Translations under genes and position numbers: made by a program
NCBI GenBank assembly: GCA_033439795.1
Contig: JAUTDP010000005.1
Coordinates: 3,067,001-3,131,000, forward strand
Length of the DNA: 64,000 nucleotides
DNA from: Sordaria brevicollis
Taxonomy: Eukaryota > Ascomycota > Sordariomycetes > Sordariales > Sordariaceae
Direction of reading: 5' to 3'
Part shown: one piece after another, positions 20,984 through 33,369 of the stretch
How the letters are laid out: each line of letters opens with the position of its first letter
Position numbering within the stretch: the first letter of the stretch is position 1
Notes under the pieces: generated by a model
The model's database searches: none
Seen by the model: only the letters and a program-made list of their open reading frames with translations
What the model was told of the DNA's origin: nothing

Positions 20984-23391
20984 TCATCGCCTCTTCCTCC
21001 CAGACTCTATAGCTCCCCAAACCTCCAGCATCGTCTCATACAGGTCAAAGACGTTCTCCCCACCTCCTGACAAAAGCCTCCCTCCTCCCCCCTCATCCTC
21101 CCTCGCCTTCCTAACCTCCCCCTCCACCTCCCCCCTCCACCCCTCCACCCCCTCCACCTCCCCCCTTATAACCTCCACCCCCTCATCCAACTCTTCATCC
21201 ACCAACCTTATTACACCCCACGGACTTTCCGCCAACACCGAATCTCGCAACATAGCCAGTGCCGCTTTTGCATCACCAATGTGCGCTGTAACTGCATCTT
21301 CAAAGCTCGACTGCGCCGTCGCAAAAAGGTCGTCGCGCTTGGTTTGCCGGTCTGATAAAGTGGTGGTGAGGGCTGATTGAAGTGTTTGAAGATGGGATTG
21401 GGTTGATGATGGGTCGGAGGATGATGTGGGGGTAGGGACGCCGAGGGTTTGGAGGATGGATTTTAACTCGGGGGATAAGGAGTCGGCTGGGATTGGGCGG
21501 GGGAAGGAGGAGTTTCGACGGTGGTGATGGGATGCGCCTGGTCGGGATGAGTCGGTTGGGTCTTTGGGGAGGATATCCTTGGTGTCAAGTTCTGGTCGGG
21601 CGAGTTGGGCGAATTCGGCGACGGCTTGTTGGTGCGAGAGGTACTCGGAGAGACAGGCGCGGATGGTGGTGATGCGGTCGAGGAGGTAGTCGAGGCATTG
21701 GTCGATCTGCTGTCGTCAGCTTGACTCGCATTGCAAAAGGTGAGTGTGGAGGACTTACGTAGTGAGCTGCCTGCGTCGACTGCTCCAAACTGCGACCGTT
21801 CTTGGCCGCTAGATCATCAAGCGCTGGCCTCAAGAACTGATGCTCGATAGCCATCTGACCGACCGGAAGGATCTCAGTGTAGAGTTCTTCCAACTCTCTC
21901 TGAACAGCAGCGACATCTTCGACAGTGACGGTCTTACCATCACCCCCAGTCCCAGTCCCAGTCCCAGCTTCTACCGCCGCATGAAGGGTCTCGAGGTAGA
22001 TTCTATCCAACCTCGTTCTAATCCCTTCCACATGGAACTTGATCATTCTATTTCACAACAGAGTCCAGTCAGCTTCCATGCATGTGTGTGAACCAGACCC
22101 TGAATGTATCAGTCGAAGAACAAGACTCACCGAGCGCAAATGTCTCTCAAACCCCTAACCATCCTCTCCTCCTTCTCGTTCGCTTCCTCACCTAAAGTCG
22201 TTCGACTCAACTGGTCCCCTAATTTCTGAAGACTAGCCAAAACGTGGTCATCCGCGTGAAACATTCCATCGACGAGCGTTTCGACGTCTTCCCTTCTCTC
22301 TTCAACCTGAGCTTCTAGTTCATCAACCTTGTCGCCTAGGAACAGGGCTAGTTCGATTGTCTGTCATCTTCGTTAGCGGTGAAAGCCCGTCAAAGTCGAA
22401 GTCGAAGTCGGAAGTCAAAACTCGATCAACAGAACCCCCATCAAGACATCAAAAGACCCTTAAGATCTCAGATGGATCGGTTCCTTCGTTATGACATCAT
22501 GACATCATCAACGCCAGGAAGAAAAAAAAGGTCGACAAAAAAAACTCACCGACCGAACCAACACCCTCTGCCTCTCCCCCAACCCCCCCAACTGCTGAAC
22601 CTCCAAGGCGGCCCTGGCCTGGACATCCCGCTTGTGCTCGGCCACGAGCCTGTCGAAGAATTCCTGCTGCTGTTTTCGTAAGGCCTCGGTCTGTTGCGTG
22701 ATGAGACTGGTTGATCGATTCAGTTCCTGGGTGGCCGTCCTGATCTCCTGATCGCTGAGGGGAGGGACTTTGGGCGGATCGCTGGGTGTGGGATCGGTAG
22801 ACACACGTGGAAGCAAGGAAGAAGGCTGGGAAAGCGTGGCTTTGGCTTCGAGGTGTGGCAGGACATGGAGCCCGCCGCCGCCGCCGGCTTGTTGGAGCGC
22901 TGCGTACCTGTGTCAAGTGTTAGTGACGGAACGCTTCATCTCTCCCAGAATGTAGGTATCTGGAACTGTGGCGTCCCCGTCCCCTAGGACAAGGACAAGG
23001 ACAAGGAAGACACTTACTGGTTCATCTCCTCCACAGAAAGCAAAGTGTCTGAGCTGACATGGGCGGTAACCCAGTCGACGAGGGCGTTCCCCATGAGTTT
23101 TCGAGTGAAGCTTTGGCCCTCCTCCTCCTCCTCGCTGTCATCCAGATCCAAATCCATCTCATCGTGACCTTGCCCTCGACCTTCTCGTTGCCGAGGGACA
23201 TCTTGGTAAGCCTCTCTCACCGCCTGTGCGCCATCAAAGGCAGGGTTGTAGGCGCGCAAGAGGCGGATCAGAGACTCAGGGTCCGAAACCTGCACCACGT
23301 CGTCCACGTTCACGTTGACGTTGGCCGGGAACGGGGATGTTGCTGCTGTTGCTGCTGCTGCTGGCAGTGGCTCCCTTCTATGTGAGGCCAT
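20984..23391 (-). CDS. coiled-coil protein resembling HAUS augmin-like complex subunit 3
   Basis: Five exons: complement(20984..21706, 21759..22047, 22131..22360, 22550..22907, 23018..23391), 657 aa. All four introns have GTAAGT or GTGAGT donors and CTAAC/CTGAC branch sites, and every phase agrees. The N terminus (PESLIRLLRAYNPAFDGAQA, then NALVDWVTAHVSSDTLLSVE and EEMNQYAALQQ) matches the HAUS3 pattern of a short helical unit, a 'D/W-V' helix and a 'LS-x-E-E' turn. A Pro-rich linker, PPLSDQEI and long Glu/Gln/Leu coiled coils follow. Augmin recruits gamma-tubulin to existing microtubules for branching nucleation, and an augmin complex is reported in Aspergillus. Length is close to human HAUS3 (about 600 aa). 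The family call is inferred from layout and motifs, without an alignment. The acceptor of the last exon is a CAGCAG pair, so one extra Gln is possible. Confidence 0.6.
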
Positions 23392-26300
23392 GGCTGTGAT
23401 CGAGAATCGAGAGAAGTGTGTGTGTGTGTGGTGTAAAACGAGGGGAGGCTTGAGTTGAAAAGGTGCAAGTCAGGGAAACCCGGTGTTATAGAGGTATAAA
23501 AGATAGTTGATCGGCGTCAAGGGTCTGAATCGTTTGTCTCTGTGAATTTTATGAGAGTTGCTGGTGAGAGTTGAAGACAATCTGATTGATCATGGAGGTG
23601 TGACAAGGATGCTAGACCATCGGTTTTCTCAGGTTTTCTCGGTTTTCTGGGGGCGAGTACCTAGTGCTGACAAGGAGATGAAAGGTTGTGCATCGAGTCC
23701 TGTCCTGGGGAAAAGAAGGACCTTTTTGTTTTTGATCATGACACGATACCTATACTATTCCTTTCCGGCATGGTAGACCGGGACGGGACACGGGGACGGG
23801 AGGTGTGGTGGTCGTGATGGGGGAAGATCGCTTACACGGACACCAAAAACAGAAGCTGCCAGGAACGGTTCGCATGTTTTTGACCCCACTTTGTTTGTTG
23901 TGGATTGCTTCCCCCGCCTTGGACGCTTTACGCTACAGAAAATGGTAAGCAATTAGGGTAAGCGACTCCAATTTTATAGTCGTTTCTTAACTACCAATGT
24001 CTGAAAAATGTACGGAGAGAGGTAAAGTGATGTTGATGATAGTGACGAAGGCTCTGTTCAGGAATTGTGATTATACCCCATTGACTGTCTAATGTCTGTT
24101 TCATCACTCTCTTCCCATCTATACAGATTTTATCCTGACATCTTTCTTCTTGTTTTCTTCCAGTTTCCGTCCGCCTGTCTTGTTCTGCCCTTTTATTTTT
24201 TGTAGCACTCCATCCCCCATGCTAACGCTCTCCACCAAAACTCCCCTAAAAGGCCGGGGAAATCTCCACCAACAGCCATCAACAAGGGGCACTAACCCAC
24301 TGTAACCAACTAAAATCCACTGCACCCCAGCCTTAGCAGACTTAGTGGATGTTCTCGACTTGCACGCGAGTCATGATGCCCGTCATTGAAACCTCGTCTG
24401 ATTTGCGAGTTCGACTTTACAAAGGGCATATGACAACATCCGTTCTGGAAAAGGTAATGGAAAGGAGACATGGGAGAATGGAGCGGCGCCGGTTCGGCAG
24501 ACACAAACGGTTGGAAGCGGTAGGAGACGGCATAGGGGATCGGACCTGGGGAAGGCGGACTGTGATCGGACGTGATGGGATTGATGGATTGACGGGTTGA
24601 CGGATTAACGGCAGTTGGAGGAGGCCGGTACGGTATTAGGGATGGCAATTTGGCACAACAGGCCGTTGAGAGTTCAATCACTTCTGCTGGCATTGATGGG
24701 AATTGGATTGCGGCAGACACTTGCTTGACAGCTGGACGACATCGACGGCAAAAAGAAGTGACAGAACAACGGGTGGCTGGTAATGTGGCAGCTCTGTGTA
24801 TCACGACCCCGATTCTCCAAACTTGGATGGGAAGTGTTAGCAGGCGAGTACAGCCTACAAGAATACAGCTGCACAAGGGGAGCAGGTCGGAAAGTATAAT
24901 GTGATATTTTGTACGGGATGCTCAACCGGTGTAACGGACACTAACACTTTATCCAGCGAAGTCGTATTTCTGCACAACTACAACTTAACGGGTAGGCGGA
25001 ACACTCTACGCAAGTTCAACTCCTTTCATCTCTCCTTCTTCATCTCATTCTCATCGATTTCCACTTGTTTTAGTCTTCCCCTCCTTTACTTCTAAACGTT
25101 TGGTTCTTCTTCCCTTTCCGTCGTACCCTTTCCCCCGCGGGGCAGACAACATGCCGGGCCCCTCCCCGGTACATCCCCGGTAACATCCCCGGTATTGTGG
25201 CGTCCTTACGTCCGTTAGTACCTAGAACCCGTAACCGTCGAGCAACCGTACCATAGGAGTAGGCCATCGAAGAGCTTCCGACTTTCTGTCCCCTCTTGTC
25301 TCTCCTCGTCCTTCCTGCTCGTTCTGTCACTCATCCGTTCCTTTCCCCAGATTTCCTTCGATCTCAACTTTCGACCTGTCTTCCCTCCTGTCTTCTGTTT
25401 CATCGATCACCGATTTCGATTCCTTCCATAGGATTTTGTCCGAACTCGCTACCTTGACCTCGGTTCCTTCCTCGTCTTCCCCGTCCTTTATGCTTCTCCA
25501 ACTTCCAGCAGAACCAGCGCCAAGCCCCTTGTCACCGAACGAGAACATGGCAATGCTCTTTCTGGTCATGGTCAATGTCTCATGCTGCATCTTCGTCGGT
25601 TCGTTGGCACTGCGAACCATGGACAACATTGAAGGGAGTGCACAACATGGCGCTTACGCATCACTAGTAGCTCGCAGCACTTCTCACGCAGAGGTGAAGC
25701 ATGAACTGGGATTCTTGTAAATGAACTCGCTTCTTTGAGCTCTTCATTGGATAACGCCATGAGCTGAGCGGCACTGTTACGGATTGAAAAAGCTCAACTC
25801 GGCCGTGAAGATAACTGACATGACAAAAGTGGTTAGACTAGGAGGACTGTTGCCTATTCGCGTTCTACTCCATTCCCCTACCGTATGCGCCTGCTTTTCT
25901 CGTCTTGTCACCTTGTCATCAGGCCTGGTCTGGATGTTTTGAGGTGAGCTCCTTCAGAGCCCCTGGTGAGCTCCGACTCTTTCATCCCGTCCAGATGCGC
26001 CTATCAAGCTGTAGAAGATAGGTACGATCATCTCTCCCACCTAGCGTCCCACCTACCGTAGCTCAGAGGTAAGAGCTGCTGGATAACATAACCTCGGGGA
26101 AACACAAGTGTACAAGTGTACAAGTGCACAAAAAACACAATGTGAAACGTTCCCTCGTTGCGTTCCCCATGCCAAGGCCAACGAAGTTCATGACTGGACT
26201 CCCCCATTCTCCGCGTTGCTGCTCTTGTGCTTCTGTTCTGTGACGGAGAGCGAGGGACGAGCCTCGGTATTTCATTGCCCGAGTTGTGAACGAACTCAAG

Positions 26301-29300
26301 ATCTGTGGCGCTGGAGTACCTGATTTGGCCTGTCAGTCCATAATATGAACTTCGCGACAGAGCAAACTCACCTGCGTTCTGAGGTCAGTCGATCTCAGAG
26401 CAATGACAATCACAACCTTCCAGTTATCAAGATAAAAACAAAAATCCGTGAAAACCAACCCTTGTCTTCCTTCCTCCGCCAGAAGGCGGGCGGGCGGCTT
26501 TGACCAACTGGCGCGGCTCGATCCGCAAGCAACCGTTAAGTTGTTTCGGCGCCCGGCCAGCGGACACATGCATGCCTTCTTGCCACAGGTTGAAGACTCA
26601 ACGAAGTTGTAAATCATGGGGTATCCATGTCCATGTTCCCTGTGCGAAATTGCCATGTATTGCCAGTTCCTTGCGCTTTCCTTCAGTTATATTCTTTCCT
26701 TTTTTTTCCGTTTCCGTTTTTTTTTCCTGTTGCTGTTGTTGTCGTGCTGATGATGGCCGCCCGTTGGCTTGCTGTTGTTGGCTTGTCAGTGCCGATGAAT
26801 GTTTTACTTTTCAACATCATTGACTGGCGGGTATAACATCCTCATGCAATCATGCTGCGCACACATACCGACCGACTGCAATGCAAGTGATTTATATGAA
26901 GGAAGGTGTGGATGGCAACTCCTGGCAGCGGTGCTAAATTGGCTGGATATTAGCCCTTTCAAGCCTCTTTACCTTTTTGGGGTTGAGTGTGTTGGACCCT
27001 GAAGTTTCTCGTGATTCTAGGGTGGCGCCTCATACTTCACGTCTGTCTTGGGTAATGGAGGCTCCGGAAGTTCGAGTGTGATGAAACAAAGGGTTGATCA
27101 CTGACCATGAGTTTTATTTTCGAGTTTGAGAGTTCGTAACTTGTGTTGCCGATTCACGGCCATGGCGGCGGCGTTGGCGTTTGAAGAACGAAATGGGATT
27201 GCCGATTGCAACTGTTGGCTTGAGTCTTCCTTGTCCTCTCTCTCTCCCGTAACGAACGACGAGCGCTGAGCCGCAATACTACCTCCGAATCTACCGTGAC
27301 GTTTCTCGGACACAAAGTTTGAAACTTCAGCCCTCGCGGCTCGTCCAAGCAGAACTTCTTTCGTCCCATCACGAGGGTCACATAATCCCGAGCCTTGGGT
27401 CCTCCCTCATCAAAATACCCGCTTCGAGAAAGATGTGTGGATAAGAGATGCGATAACCCCCTTACGCGTTGGGTTACTCTTTTCAGGTCCTGAGATACAC
27501 ACACATCGTAACCCCACTCGAGTTGGACAGCTGGTCGGACGGTGTACAACTCGGACGACAATTTTAGGTTTGTGTCCAACTCTTTTTTTTTGCTTTCCAC
27601 TGCTTTTTTTCGGACACTTTAAATCCCGATCGCCTCTCTGGTCTTCCGGTTGGACCACGACAGAAACACTGGGAGAGAAGGAATGGTTATGTAACTGCGT
27701 AGTGCCGTGTGTGTCCCAAGACCTGGGCCTCGGGATGTCCAGGTCCTTGATCTTCTTTTCTTGGTCATCAGAAAGCGGCAACACGGAGAGATGGGGTGGA
27801 GAGAACTGGGGAGGCCGGGGGACGGAAGGACGACGGGGAGAAGTGGATTAGCGGGCGATAAAGACGGGCCTTTCCTTCATGGCAGATGCTGGTTTTCCGG
27901 GTTGAGTGTTCCCGTCTATGTACCGCCCTATGCTGGCTATTTCCGTCTCGTATGAGGACCATGGTAGACGCCGGGGGAATATGGGATGATATGGAGACGC
28001 GGACGGCTTCCAGCTGCTGTCAAAGTTAATCTTGCCATCATTTTGTCTCCGATATTCCGAATAGCCGGACGGGCCCCGCAAAGTTAGTACCCAAAGCAAA
28101 CATTGTGTGCCCGATACTGGGAAGGATTCCGTGATCTACAAAATCCAGAGCAATGCTCCCGTTGATGGTGGTGAAAGTGGTATTGAGTGATGAAAAGAAG
28201 GTGGCAATGCAAGGCACATGGACAAACCTGAGACCGGCATCGGGAGGCCATCTCGTTTTCCATGTTGTATGTCGAGAAGAGCCTAGAAATATGCGTGAGT
28301 TTGAAACAAGCAGGGTGGTGATAAACCTGGCCGTCTGTATGTGGTCGAATGCATGGGGTGTGATATTGTGATGCTGGAGGAGGGGTTCGTGGGGGAAGAA
28401 GCCGAAGACTCTTTGACTCTTTGGGAAACCCGGTTAAGTAGTTCTGGCTATTGCCGCAAAGAAAGGAGACACGGCAGAAGCCGAGTTCAACTTTTTGCTC
28501 TCATGAGAAGTCCGTCAACGGCAAGAGAGATGGAGATGAGCGAGATGAGCAAATGCAGGAAGGAGAGATGATGTTTTACTGTTTGCATATCCGCCCGGGA
28601 AAGAAATCGAAGGCACTGTTTGGCGGATGGCAGGGACATCTTCCCCGCTCTAACAGACTCTCTATAGTGAGGCCATACAAAATCTTGGGATGTCTGTTAG
28701 TGAACATGATCCATGTGTTCCTTCCCGCTCTCTTCTCCACAGCCACAAATCATCAACCCGCCAATGACGGCCTCTTTATGCTTGAGGCGCTAAACCCGAT
28801 TGAGACCCCATTGACCCCCAACGTTCCCGCATCTCCCACATTTCAGGAAGCGAAAGAGCGCCTCACGACGCCTCCAACACGATCCAGGAACGACCGATTC
28901 AACGGCGGAAGGCACGGTAGACACGGTAGTCACGGGAAGAGACTCTACTCGGATCAAACAGGAAGGCACAATGTTCAATCTCTGACGCTAACAATTTCCG
29001 TGAGCAAATCAAGTCTCTGCCATTCAAACGCTTTGACCAAGAAGAGGAAAAGAAAAAAAGAAAAAAGGACGAACAAGACAACTTCACTTGATCATCTGCG
29101 AACGACACTCTCAGTCAATCAACACAAGCCATCCGCTACCACTTACAAGGTACAAAAGGGCTGATGAGAAGATGAGCCCAGTCCAATGGATGATGCCATT
29201 TCCAGCCCAAGGAAAACGCCGCACATCCGCGGATCTGATCTCCCATTCCCCTGCCTCCCGCTCCCGTCGATGATTCCACAGTAACCAAGAGATGAAATTG

Positions 29301-31196
29301 GGACAATATTTCCGACAACTAACAGAAGAAGCAAAATAGGTCAACATGTATACTGGCAACAACAACGACATCGGCAGAGGAAACGCCTCAAGACGCCTTG
29401 GACTTTGACTGTCCAAAATCTACTGGCCATGGCGTATTTTTGTCCCCCCCTTCGTTTGACCTCAATCTGCAGGCCATCGCAGCGGGCCGCGGCTAGATGC
29501 TCGTCGTTTAGTCAGGGAAGAGCCAGGCACCAGGGAACTACCGTTGAACATGGACATGGACATGGACATGGACATGGTACAAGGTCTTCATCTCATTACT
29601 GCTGTCAACAACTGCCATCCGAGTGTCAACCTACCTTACGAATACTTCACACCGACATGTTGACGTGTCGCTCCTTTGCATCACCCACATGAAGCAACAC
29701 TGGACACTTCCCGGGACTGCAAGCAAGCAAAGCAAGCATCTAATTGTATGGAGGGCTCTTACACCACGGTGACAAGGTGCCATATACCACCCATATGATA
29801 CGGTAAATACCGCCATGGACCTGGACCTTGGACCTGGACACCGGTACTCACTGGAAATAACACATCTGGGACGGCGGGTTGGAAACGGGATGGCTGTGAC
29901 TTGGACAGACAGAGGGACGACAACACGGACCACGGGCCACTCACGGGTACCTCTCGTACCATGTTCCGCCATCTTTCTATTCGGAACTTTGTGAGTGAGG
30001 CTCCTTCGTCCTTGTCCTCGTCTTGTCGATTTCTGGTCATCGGCGTCGTCGTCAAGGTTCCCGTTCTTGTCTATCTTGGGGGTTACCACCCGGTCATGAG
30101 AAGGTTTGAGGTTTTTTCATCTGAGAAGGAACAAGGCTGAGGTTCAAGTGGGTGACCAAGCACGGACTCTCTACTCCCATCACACGCCATTCACTTCACT
30201 CTCCACTTCAAACCACATCCCATACCTTTCTCATTCACCTTCTTCACCATTCACCATGGCTCATTCGTTCGATCGCAGAGGTGGATGGGCTCTCGTGGAT
30301 CCTGCCGTGCGACTACCGCGGCGAGGATGCTCTGCTTAACTCGTTTACCCTTTCCCTTATTTTTCCTCAACCGCAGGGATCCTTTCCTTCTTCCTCCCTC
30401 TTCAGACTCCCATTAATCCTCCTCCTTTGCCCTCCGATCCCAAATCCAGGGATTTGTATCGCCGTCAAGGTTCTCCTGGTAGTCCCGGATTTCCCCCTCA
30501 TTGTGATCACTTGCTAGCACGACGTCACAACCCCTAGCATCTCCTTGTCCCGAGCCCAAGGAAGGACCCCTCCGGCGGCCAAACTATTCACACAGCCTCT
30601 GCAAACCCCGGGGCCCGCATCCACGGAAACTCCTCGCGGAAAAAGCCAAGTGATCCATAACCAAGGATACTTACCAAACACCGTCCAGAGAGTAAGGGAA
30701 GAAAGGGAACGAATACGCCAAACACCCATCATCCGTGCCAAGTGGCTGTTTTCTTCTTGACCGCCGCCGCCGAACCACATGGCGTGGGGGAGGACAAACG
30801 ATAAAACCCGTCGTCCCCTATTATCTGCCCTCCCATGTACATCTGCCACGGCCTGGCCTTGTTCATGGGAGAACCCTACTTTGCTGTTCCAGGCCTTCCG
30901 TTGTTCTTGCTTTCCACTTACTTCTTGCAGGAAGGCAGGAGGCAGTCGTTGTCCTAGACACCACGAGGTTTTGTTCTGCAAATGTGTCAAGAGCGAACCT
31001 GACCCCCAAAAAGACCCAGAACAAGACCTGACAAGAACCTAAATCCAAAAGAAAAACCCTTTATCAAGTCCGCAACCTCCGCCCGCCTGCCACTTGCTCT
31101 CAACTCTCCTTTTGGCTTTCTATGTCTCACTACCTGGCATTTTATGTTCAGGTTGACTTTCCCTAAGACGCCAGCATATCTTATCCACCTCTTATC
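23392..31196. other. 7.8-kb region without a convincing gene
   Basis: I read both strands and found no frame with sustained coding character, recognisable motifs and sensible splice sites. Features seen: the promoter side of the HAUS3-like gene near 23400; repeated CCCCGGTA motifs at 25170-25200; a tRNA-like D-arm fragment near 26055 that does not complete a tRNA; a short CATGGA repeat at 29550-29577; pyrimidine-rich plus-strand DNA around 30180-30480. Several frames of 100-150 codons (for example minus 27154-27784 and minus 25327-25629) have charged stretches but no start, no domain and no partner exons. Non-coding transcripts or large regulatory DNA are possible. Confidence 0.45.
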
Positions 31197-33369
31197 ATGG
31201 CCCCTACTCCAGTATCCCTATCGAACTCCGATCTGCCCGTACCTGCTACGACCGACAAGATGTGCCTTACGCTTTTGCGAATAACGACTTGGAGGCAACG
31301 GTGCACCGAGCTGTGGCACTGCTTCCGACTACAAACTCAACCATGGGATGGAGTGGTGGCAAGTCTGTTGGTGCTCCTAGCACAGCTTATAATAGCTGGC
31401 ATCGACCTTATGTTGGACGATCACAGCGTCGACTTCCCACCCTCAATATTGGCCATGGTTTCCGTGTTCGTCATCGTGTCAGCTATGGGCTGCGTGGTTG
31501 CAAGAATGGAAGGATGGTACCAGAAATATCTGAACAAAGCCGTAAGTGTCTTACTCCGGCAGTGGCTGCCGAGCGCTCGGACTAGGGTCTCTGTATACTG
31601 ACACTTCTCAGACAAACTTGCTCAACCGACACATGTCCATTGGCTTCACGATCCCTTTTGTCATGATCTGCCGAGAACCCCTAGCTGAGGCTGGCACCGT
31701 TGGGCTTGTCATTGCTTGCTTTGGTAAGATGGTCGCTTCATCCTTGGACACGTAGGTGATTTGCTAACACTTCCCAGTTCTAACGGCCATCATCAACACG
31801 GCAGCAACCTATCTCTTGGCATTCCCTATTCAATCTCTGATGGTCCGGTGGAAGTCACCTACACCTCCAGCATACGACGAGTCCGACAACATTGAAGTCA
31901 CGGTGATCGGGCCCGGCCGCAAAGAACGGTGGAGTTGGATATCGTCCAAGATTATCTTTGAGCGCGATTCGATGGCCAGCAGCTTCAGCTTCGGTGTTAC
32001 TCACTCCGGGGACGAGAGCGCTTGCGAGGGAACAAGGCCTCCGACTAGACTCGAGAAACACCACCAGACCACATCTGAGGTACAGCAGCTCGAAATTGAT
32101 ATGGCAAAGTTTACCGCGTTCGAGCGATGGGTTATTCGCAACCCGATGATCGTCTTGTTCTGGTTCCTTACCTTCACCGTCGGGATTCCTCTCCGATATG
32201 CGGTACACCACGACGCCTCGCTTGCGACTTTCCTCCTGTTCGCCAGCTGGTTGACAATGCTGGAGATCCAAAGAGCTGTCAAGGAGGCAGAGTGCCTCGC
32301 CAATTGGCTTCGAATCGCCCTCACCGGCTCGCTAAACCCGGTGCTCTGGACCTCGTTCATCATGATGGGCTACATCTACATCGACGCCGCGATTAGTGGT
32401 CGGGAGCTGGGCAAGATGTTGGACACATTGCAGACTAAGACGACTCTCTCGCACCTCCTCTTGCACGGCGTCAACGGCGGAGTCGATGCCGAAGGAAACA
32501 AGCTCAACGTATCCATGGCCGCAGGCGACATTGCGCAGTCGATCCTCAACGCCGGTCTCGTGGCATGGGGTCTCAAACTCTACGAGTACCGCCGCCAACT
32601 CCTCTCCCGCGCCGGTTTGACCGTGCTCATCGTCTCGTCCATCCTCGCCATCGGCAACTTCACCCTGGGTCCTCTCCTGACGCACGCCATGGGCCTCGGC
32701 CCGGCCTCGCGCAACATCGCCTACACAGCCCGCAGCGTCACCATCGCCATGGGCGCGCCCGTCATGGCCATGATGGGTGGCGACGCTAGTCTCAACGCGA
32801 CAATGGTGGTCATTAGTGGGATCATCTACCAAATGGGACTGGGATTTGGAGTGGGCGGCTGGCTCGAGCGAACCATTTTCTCGCGCTTTGTCAATAGGCC
32901 TCAACGACCTACTCGCAACACCGCTGCTGCCGTCGAGATGAACCCCAACGAAGAAGAAAAAGACAACAAGCCCGAAGGAGAAGCTAAGACCGAGCCTCTG
33001 GCAAGTGCGAGTAAGACTGAGCATCTCACGGTTCCTGTTGCCTTTACACATCAAAATTCTCGAGTGTCGTTCGATCTCGAGGCGCAGCAAGTTTCGAGGG
33101 GAGGACCTACCGCCACCCCCGGGGTGACACCAGCAGCACAAGGAGCTGGAAAGCAGGGGGTGAATGACCCGCATACGGTAGCGGCCGGCGTGACGATTGG
33201 TATCAACTCGGCCGCCATGGGCACTGCCTACCTGTACGAGGTCGGAAGCGAGGCGGCGCCGTATTCGGCCCTGGCGATGATGGCGTTGGGAGTCATGACG
33301 GTGGGGTTTGCGAGTATTAAGCCGTTGGCCGAGTGGGTTGTGAGGAGTGTGGGAGGGGGGGTGGCTTGA
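31197..33369 (+). CDS. fused LrgA-LrgB (CidA/CidB-like) membrane protein
   Basis: join(31197..31541, 31612..31723, 31778..33369), 682 aa. Introns have GTAAGT/GTAAGA donors and CTGAC/CTAAC branch sites. The N-terminal part (about residues 50-175) has four or so hydrophobic segments like LrgA/CidA. A cytosolic loop rich in charged residues follows (about 180-270). The C-terminal part is LrgB-like: repeated membrane helices and the signature ARSVTIAMGAPVMAMMGG, then NATMVVISGIIYQMGLGFGV. A second hydrophilic insert (about 570-620) precedes the last helices. Bacterial LrgA/LrgB affect murein hydrolase export and metabolite transport; the plant fused homolog PLGG1 is a chloroplast glycolate/glycerate carrier. 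By analogy this may be a small organic-acid transporter, membrane and substrate unknown. The family call is strong; function is inferred. Confidence 0.85.

Noticed and set aside
25327..25629. Charged minus-strand frame of 100 codons
   Set aside because: Asp/Glu/Lys-rich but without homology, start context or partner exon.
26050..26100. tRNA-like sequence with GTAGCTCAGAGGTAAGAGC
   Set aside because: The D-arm looks right, but no anticodon arm, T-arm or closing acceptor stem follows at the expected spacing. At most it is a fragment.
27154..27784. Two charged minus-strand frames of 124-148 codons
   Set aside because: Neither starts with ATG in a sensible position and no splice pair links them; no domain recognised.
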